Of a DNA stretch of 19,006 bases, positions 13,737-19,006 are shown piece after piece. The notes beneath the pieces were generated by a model. That model searched no databases, was not told the origin of the DNA, and worked only from the letters and a program-made list of their open reading frames with translations. This DNA comes from Christensenella sp. UBA6406 (GTDB taxonomy: Bacteria > Bacillota > Clostridia > Christensenellales > UBA1242): assembly GCA_002438625.1 (NCBI GenBank), contig DJPS01000020.1:1-19006 (forward strand). The letters run 5' to 3'. The first letter of the stretch is position 1, and each line of letters begins with the position of its first letter. The position numbers and the translations under genes are program-made.

Positions 13737-16700
13737 TTAATTATCTTTATTTTCATTTTTATTTTCAAGATTTTCATTATTTAAAGTTGCAAAACATTTT
13801 AAAAAGTTTCTAAACTTTTGTGCATCTTGTTTTGCCTGCTCTATTTCTTCTTCGCCTAAAACTGCATTTTGCCTTTTTGTTAGTTTATAGCGATTTTCGT
13901 TGTTTGTGAACTCTAAATAATCTTTTGTTACAGTGCTATCAATGCTAAGCGGATTTGTTTTATTATTAGGATTATATCTAAACAAGTCAAAATAACCGCA
14001 CTGCACCGCAAGTTTCATTTCTTCACTTGATTTAGACATATCTATGCCGTGATTAATGCAAGGGCAATAAGCAATAATTAAACTTACGCCATTATATTCG
14101 CTTGCTTCTTTAAACGCATTTATTGCCTGTTGCATATTTGCCCCAAGCGAAATTTGTGCCACATAAACATCTCCATAGCAAAGTGCAATGCTAGAAAGCC
14201 TTTTCTTCGCCCTAGCCTTGCCACTGCTTGCAAACTTAGCAGAACTGCCCCGTGGGGTTGACTTGCTCATCTGTCCGCCCGTGTTGCTGTAAACTTCGGT
14301 ATCTAGCACCAAAATATTCACATTCTCTCCGCTAGACAAAATGTGGTCAAGCCCGCCAAAGCCTATGTCATATGCCCAACCATCTCCGCCAACAATCCAA
14401 ACGCTATCATCCTTGCCCCTTAGCCTGTTGCCATAATAAAGCCCCAAACCAAACTCCGCATTGTCTTCAAACAAACTGTTGGCAAACACGGGACCGCACC
14501 CGCTTTCATCCTTAGCATAAGGGCAAGTTGGACAAGATGCCCCATAAATACTGCTACATCCTGTTGCGTTTGCAATAATCAAATTTTTCCCAAAAAGTTG
14601 AGTTAATAATTTTATATAAGGCGTTTCGCCACACCCCGCACACGCACCGTTAAATTCAAACAAAGTCGGCTCGAACTGACTGCCCGCAACCGTAAATTTG
14701 TTAAGCGGATTTTTATCAATTTTATTTGGCAATGCATTTAAAATTTTATCACATTCAACTTGCGTTTCAAAAATCTCATCGCAATCCACCATTTCAAGTG
14801 CTTTCTTTTTGGCTGGACACACATTTGCACAAACGCCACAACCCGTGCAGTCGTATGGTTTAAGTTGCATTCTATATTTATATTTTTTATCCCTTTTAAA
14901 CTCCACACTTTCCACTTTATCCACATTTTCCGCACCGTTTTCATTTTCGCCATTTGGGATTAAAGTCGCCCTTAAACATCCGTGCGGACAAGACAAGGCA
15001 CACATATTGCACTGCAAACAGTTCTCACTTATCCATTTTGGCAACCTATCTGCAATTTTTCGCTTTTCAAACTTTGTTGTTGCCGTTTGCATTGCCCCAG
15101 TCTTTTCAAAAGCGGAAACAGGCAACTCATCGCCCCTGCCACTTAAAATTGGCATAACAAAATTATTCACATAATTTTCCGCTTTTTCATCCACTTTTGC
15201 ACAATTTAAATCTTTTTTGCAAGATAAGTTTTCCACACTTTCCACATTTTGTGCATTTTCAACTTTTTCCTTAATTTGATTAAAATATTGAATAATTTTA
15301 TTAAAATTCAACTCTTTTAAGCCATCAAACCCCACATTGACTGCATTTATATTTGCATTTACAATTTGCTCGCCCTTGCTTCCATAAGTTGATTTTATTG
15401 CTTTTATCATTTCATTTTTTGCCGTTTGCTCATCAATTTGCTTAGAAACTTTAAAAAAGCACGCTTGCATTATAATGTTAATTTTGTTTTTAAGCCCAAG
15501 TTCAAACGCCTTTTGATTTGCGTTTATAAAATAAACTTTCAACTTTTTATTCACAATCGCTTGCAAACAATCAAGCGGCAACGATTTAATTAAATCATCT
15601 TCATCATATTTACAGTTAAATAGCCATGTCCCATTTTGTTTTATTTTGTTGCTTATTTTAATTTTATGTAGAAAATTATAATTATGCACAGCAATTAAAT
15701 CTGCATTATTAATTAAATAATGAGATAAAATTTTATCATCACTTATTCTTAAATGCGAAATTGTCATACTTCCGCTTTTTTTGCTATCGTATTCAAAATA
15801 GCCTTGCACGCATTTTTTGGTGTTGTCGCCAATGATTTTAATGCTATTTTTATTTGCACTTATGGTGCCATCTGAACCCAGCCCATAAAACAATGCACTA
15901 TAATGTCCGTTTTCTAAAATTTGCTTAAAATCTAATGAAAGATGAGAAATATCATCATTTATTCCTATTAAAAACCTGTTTTTTGGCGTTTTTGACACTA
16001 AATTATCGCAAACTGCCTTTACCATTCCAAGCGTGAAGTCTTTTCCGCCAAGCCCGTAACGCCCGCAAACAACTTCAATATTTTCCCGTTTTTTTAACTT
16101 TAATGCACCAATAACTTCGCTTGCAAGTGGGTCGCAATTTGCAGTAGCATCCTTAACCCTATCTAACACGCAAACCCTTTTAATGCTTTTTGGCAACTTG
16201 CTGGCAAATGTATCTAAATCAAACGGTCTAACTAATCTAATTTTAATTAATGCAATATTATTATAATTATTTTCAGTTTGATTTAATAAAAATTCTTCAA
16301 CATCTTCCGCACCGCTACCCATAGCAATTATGGCGAACTCTGCATTTTCGTTTCCAACATAATCAAACAAATCGTAACGCCTTTTAGTTAAGTTATAAAA
16401 TTGATTAAATGCATTTTTAAGACTTATCGCAACACTTGCATAATTTAAATTGCTTGCTTCTCTATTTTGGAAGAACACATCGGCATTTTGATTTGTGCCA
16501 ACAGCTTTGGGGTTAGATGGATTTAATGCCCTTTGTTTAAATTCTTCAATTTTCTCTTTTGGCAAAAGGGATTTTATTTCATCATCTGTCATTAAATCTA
16601 TCTTTGCAATTTCGTGGCTTGTTCTAAACCCGTCAAAGAAGTGCAAAAAAGGAATAGATGAATTAAAAGATGCAATTAAAGAAAGCAAGGCAAAATCGTA

Positions 16701-17141
16701 ACATTCTTGCACATTAGAGGCACAAAGCATAGCGAACCCTGTTTCTCTTGTTGCCATAACATCGCTATGGTCGCCAAAGATGTTGAGAGCGTGGGTTGCA
16801 AGGCTTCTAGCAGAAACATTTATAACGCAAGGCAAAAGTTCGCCTGCAATTTTATACATATTAGGAATCATTAAAAGCAAGCCTTGACTTGATGTGAAAG
16901 TGGTTGAGATTGCACCAGATAAAAGAGCCCCGTGCAACGCCCCTGCAACGCCCGCTTCGCTTTGCATTTCAATGCATTTTGGGACAGTGCCAAACAAGTT
17001 GGTTTCGCCACTATTTGATTTATGCTCATATTCTTCTGCCATTGGTGAAGATGGGGTTATGGGGTAAATGCTGGCAAATTCGGTTATCTTATGCATCATT
17101 TCGCTTACGGCAAAATTTCCATCCATTGTCTTTTTTATCAT
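13737..17141 (-). CDS. nifJ: Pyruvate:ferredoxin (flavodoxin) oxidoreductase
   Basis: 1134 residues, a complete single-chain homodimeric-type PFOR. It oxidises pyruvate with CoA to acetyl-CoA and CO2 and reduces ferredoxin; central to anaerobic energy metabolism. Residues equivalent to known Desulfovibrio active-site positions are present: T29 in YPITPSS, E62 in MQSEAG, R112 in SARSLATHALNIFGDHSDV and N953 in DTEVYSNTGGQ. Iron-sulfur ligands: C708-C711-C714-C718 and C765-C768-C771-C775 (two ferredoxin-type clusters), then C834, C837, C862 and C1028 for the proximal cluster. Thiamine diphosphate motif: GDGWAYDIGFGG (919-930) through N942. Slightly short for the family, with Glu/Asn/Val-rich insertions near 625-660 and 730-750. 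The N-terminal DGNFAVSEMM departs from the usual DGNTA form. AAAGGAA lies upstream of the ATG at rather long spacing. Confidence 0.97.
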   Translation of the reverse strand: MIKKTMDGNFAVSEMMHKITEFASIYPITPSSPMAEEYEHKSNSGETNLFGTVPKCIEMQSEAGVAGALHGALLSGAISTTFTSSQGLLLMIPNMYKIAGELLPCVINVSARSLATHALNIFGDHSDVMATRETGFAMLCASNVQECYDFALLSLIASFNSSIPFLHFFDGFRTSHEIAKIDLMTDDEIKSLLPKEKIEEFKQRALNPSNPKAVGTNQNADVFFQNREASNLNYASVAISLKNAFNQFYNLTKRRYDLFDYVGNENAEFAIIAMGSGAEDVEEFLLNQTENNYNNIALIKIRLVRPFDLDTFASKLPKSIKRVCVLDRVKDATANCDPLASEVIGALKLKKRENIEVVCGRYGLGGKDFTLGMVKAVCDNLVSKTPKNRFLIGINDDISHLSLDFKQILENGHYSALFYGLGSDGTISANKNSIKIIGDNTKKCVQGYFEYDSKKSGSMTISHLRISDDKILSHYLINNADLIAVHNYNFLHKIKISNKIKQNGTWLFNCKYDEDDLIKSLPLDCLQAIVNKKLKVYFINANQKAFELGLKNKINIIMQACFFKVSKQIDEQTAKNEMIKAIKSTYGSKGEQIVNANINAVNVGFDGLKELNFNKIIQYFNQIKEKVENAQNVESVENLSCKKDLNCAKVDEKAENYVNNFVMPILSGRGDELPVSAFEKTGAMQTATTKFEKRKIADRLPKWISENCLQCNMCALSCPHGCLRATLIPNGENENGAENVDKVESVEFKRDKKYKYRMQLKPYDCTGCGVCANVCPAKKKALEMVDCDEIFETQVECDKILNALPNKIDKNPLNKFTVAGSQFEPTLFEFNGACAGCGETPYIKLLTQLFGKNLIIANATGCSSIYGASCPTCPYAKDESGCGPVFANSLFEDNAEFGLGLYYGNRLRGKDDSVWIVGGDGWAYDIGFGGLDHILSSGENVNILVLDTEVYSNTGGQMSKSTPRGSSAKFASSGKARAKKRLSSIALCYGDVYVAQISLGANMQQAINAFKEASEYNGVSLIIAYCPCINHGIDMSKSSEEMKLAVQCGYFDLFRYNPNNKTNPLSIDSTVTKDYLEFTNNENRYKLTKRQNAVLGEEEIEQAKQDAQKFRNFLKCFATLNNENLENKNENKDN

Positions 17142-17282
17142 ATTTTATAATTTTCCTTTTTTCTTTAAAATTTTTCATTTTACATTTTCTTAATTTTTAG
17201 TTTAATTATATGATTTTAATTTCAAATTAATTTAAAATGAAAATGATTTTATTCTATTTATTTAATCTTATTATTCAAATTA

Positions 17283-17312
17283 ATTATATCATATTTTAAA
17301 AATTGTTTGCAA
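17283..17312 (-). promoter_or_regulatory. predicted nifJ promoter
   Basis: On the - strand: TTGCAA (17312-17307), 18-bp spacer, TGA-TATAAT with the -10 box at 17288-17283. The leader would be about 135 nt and AT-rich. Its AATATGATATAAT core matches the orphan promoter at 5452-5480. Confidence 0.5.
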
Positions 17313-17372
17313 GTGCAAAAGCAAATTGATTTAACTAAGTTACATAAAAAGCCAATTTTAATGCCAAAAAAA

Positions 17373-17401
17373 TTGACAAACAAAATAAAATGATTTAAAA
17401 T
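17373..17401 (+). promoter_or_regulatory. trpS promoter
   Basis: TTGACA (17373-17378), 17-bp spacer, TAAAAT (17396-17401). The predicted start near 17408 gives a leader of only about 30 nt. That leaves no room for a T-box, so trpS is not regulated by one here. Confidence 0.75.
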
Positions 17402-17438
17402 CAATTATATAAAAATAAGGAGTTATAAAAGAACAAAA

Positions 17439-18494
17439 ATGAAAGAGATAATTTTAACAGGGGACAGACCAACGGGAAAACTACATTTAGGGCATTATTT
17501 GGGTTCGCTTTCAAACAGAGTGCTTTTGCAAGAAACGGGCAAATATGAAATGTATGTGATGATAGCAGACACGCAAGCATTAACGGACAATTTTGGGAAT
17601 GTGCAAAAAGTGAGCGACAACATTTTGCAAGTTGCGTTAGATTATTTGGCGGTTGGGTTAGACCCTGAAAGGACAACGCTATTTATACAAAGTCAAGTGC
17701 CAGAACTTACGGAGATAACAACATATTATATGAACCTTGTTACAGTTTCAAGGCTTCAACGCAATCCAACGGTTAAAGAAGAGATAAAGCAACACAATTT
17801 TGAGCAATCTATTCCTGTGGGCTTTTTCACATATCCAATAAGTCAAGCAAGCGACATAACCGCCTTTGAGGCAACGCTTGTGCCAGTGGGTGGCGACCAG
17901 TTGCCAATGATAGAGCAAGCAAGGGAGATTGTGCGTTCTTTTAACAATCTATATGGCGAAACGCTTGTTGAACCTAAGGAAATGCTTGCTAGCAACAAAA
18001 CTTGCCTAAGGCTTCCAGGGCTTGATGGAAAGGCAAAGATGAGCAAATCGCTTGGCAACTGCATTTATTTAAGCGACAGTGATGAAGAGATAGAGCGAAA
18101 AGTTAAAATGATGTACACTGACCCAAACCACATAAATGTTGCGGATAAGGGGCAAGTTGAAGGCAATGTTGTTTTTATATATTTAGATGCACTTTGCAAG
18201 GATGAGCATTTTGCAAAATATTTGCCAGAATACAAAAACTTAGATGAGTTAAAAGCACATTACGAGCGTGGCGGGTTAGGAGATATGGTTATAAAACGCT
18301 TTTTAATGAAAATACTTAAAGCAGTTTTAACCCCAATAAGAGAAAGGCGAGAAGAACTTGCTAAAAACCCTACCGCAGTTTACGAGATTTTGAGAAAAGG
18401 AAGCGAAAAAGCAAGAGCGAAAGCACATTCAACACTTATCAAAATTAAAAATGCAATGGGCATAAATTATTATAATGAAGAAATGGAAGAATAA
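17439..18494 (+). CDS. trpS: Tryptophanyl-tRNA synthetase
   Basis: 351 residues, a class I synthetase of usual bacterial TrpRS length (about 330-350). It charges tRNA-Trp with tryptophan using ATP. The HIGH motif is HLGH (16-19, within PTGKLHLGHYLG) and the KMSKS loop is exact at 200-204 (GKAKMSKSLGN). Other TrpRS marks are GDQLPMIEQAREI (152-164) and MMYTDP. Complete at both ends. The only Shine-Dalgarno, TAAGGAG (17416-17422), lies 16 nt before the ATG, unusually far, and there is no better start codon between. It is divergent from nifJ. The pseudouridine synthase gene follows 60 nt downstream, with no terminator between, so they may share a transcript. Confidence 0.97.
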   Translation: MKEIILTGDRPTGKLHLGHYLGSLSNRVLLQETGKYEMYVMIADTQALTDNFGNVQKVSDNILQVALDYLAVGLDPERTTLFIQSQVPELTEITTYYMNLVTVSRLQRNPTVKEEIKQHNFEQSIPVGFFTYPISQASDITAFEATLVPVGGDQLPMIEQAREIVRSFNNLYGETLVEPKEMLASNKTCLRLPGLDGKAKMSKSLGNCIYLSDSDEEIERKVKMMYTDPNHINVADKGQVEGNVVFIYLDALCKDEHFAKYLPEYKNLDELKAHYERGGLGDMVIKRFLMKILKAVLTPIRERREELAKNPTAVYEILRKGSEKARAKAHSTLIKIKNAMGINYYNEEMEE

Positions 18495-18554
18495 TAAAGA
18501 AATAAATTAAAAGGCAAAAAAATTTAATTATAAAATTAAATAGCATAAAAAAAT

Positions 18555-19006
18555 ATGGAAGAGATTAAGCAAACCAAACCGCAAACAATAAAGCAAGCAA
18601 TAAATGAATGTTATCCATTTTTAAACGACATTCAAATTGCTACACTATTAAAAAACAAAGACATAAAAGTCAACGGCACACGCACAAAAGAAAACCTGCA
18701 ATTAAATGAAAATGATTTTATTCAAATTTATTTTGATTTTGATGCATTTTTAAAGAAGCAAATAAAAATAATTTATGAAGATGAAAACATTTTGATTGTA
18801 AACAAATTTCAAGGCATTGAAGTGGTTGACAATGAAAACGCAAACAAACTTACATTAGAAAAGTTTTTACAAAAAACCCGCCCCTATATCCGTGCCGTTC
18901 ATAGACTAGATTTAAACACAAAAGGGCTTGTGATTTTTGCAAAGAATGAAATGAGTTTTAATGAGTTATATAACGCCATAAAGGCACACGAAGTAACAAA
19001 AATTTA
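18555..19006 (+). CDS. RluA-family pseudouridine synthase (5' part, 3' end outside window)
   Basis: The first 150 residues are visible. Residues about 10-60 look like an S4-type RNA-binding domain (LLKNKDIKVNGTRTKENLQL, 31-50). The catalytic domain follows: IIYEDENILIVNKFQG (72-87), then the signature VHRLDLNTKGLVIFAKN (115-131), in which D119 is the catalytic aspartate of the HRLD motif. Members isomerise uridine to pseudouridine in rRNA or tRNA; which site cannot be told from this part. The ATG at 18555 is the first start after an in-frame stop at 18546-18548. No clear Shine-Dalgarno precedes it, so translation may be weak or depend on readthrough from trpS. Confidence 0.9.
   Translation, partial: MEEIKQTKPQTIKQAINECYPFLNDIQIATLLKNKDIKVNGTRTKENLQLNENDFIQIYFDFDAFLKKQIKIIYEDENILIVNKFQGIEVVDNENANKLTLEKFLQKTRPYIRAVHRLDLNTKGLVIFAKNEMSFNELYNAIKAHEVTKI

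Noticed and set aside
14698..15174. A 158-codon + strand frame and nearby frames inside nifJ.
   Set aside because: They are antisense shadows of a long, well-conserved gene.
17408..17438. A T-box or other tryptophan-responsive leader before trpS.
   Set aside because: The predicted leader is about 30 nt, far too short, and has no T-box sequence or terminator.
18500..18548. Inverted repeat ATTTAAT/ATTAAAT after trpS as a terminator.
   Set aside because: It has no G-C pairs and no T-run, so it cannot be supported as an intrinsic terminator.

Overview
The window is strongly AT-rich with dense, short-spaced genes, standard stop codons (TGA used as stop in hipB) and Shine-Dalgarno-led starts. A ferredoxin-dependent pyruvate oxidoreductase, TTGACA-N17-TAAAAT promoters and the protein families point to an anaerobic low-GC Bacillota, probably an uncultured gut-type Clostridia. 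The exact lineage cannot be read from this sequence. I found no tRNA, rRNA, CRISPR array, transposase or phage gene.

Layout. (a) 1-1266 (+): 3' part of a YgiQ-type radical SAM gene, ending at a hairpin terminator it shares with the convergent gene. (b) 1517-2398 (-): the C-terminal half of a protein resembling GT80 sialyltransferases, with a promoter and a palindrome but no credible N-terminal half; probably a gene remnant. (c) 2566-5176: two divergently arranged toxin-like modules. One is a Fic protein with its own fused XRE DNA-binding domain (-). The other is a hipB-hipA pair (+). The 311 bp between them hold a four-copy operator-like array over the fic promoter, an orphan forward promoter, and two palindromic operators over the hipBA promoter. 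(d) 5177-5625: no convincing gene, but a duplicated 40-bp hairpin element and an orphan reverse promoter. (e) 5626-11132 (-): a three-gene operon of ABC ATPase, polytopic ABC exporter permease and a large Ig-like/beta-helix surface protein. (f) 11501-13637 (+): a two-gene HpaII-like restriction-modification operon, closed by a bidirectional terminator. (g) 13737-17141 (-): nifJ, divergent from (h) 17439-18494 (+): trpS, followed by the start of an RluA-type pseudouridine synthase that runs off the window.

How it fits together. nifJ, trpS, the pseudouridine synthase and ygiQ are housekeeping genes. The stretch 1.5-13.6 kb is accessory in character: a glycosyltransferase relic, two toxin modules, an envelope export/adhesin operon and an R-M system, each with its own promoter. 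The best candidates for something not yet described are the fic-xre operator array, the two orphan promoters with possible small RNAs, the hairpin pair, and the exporter/surface-protein operon.
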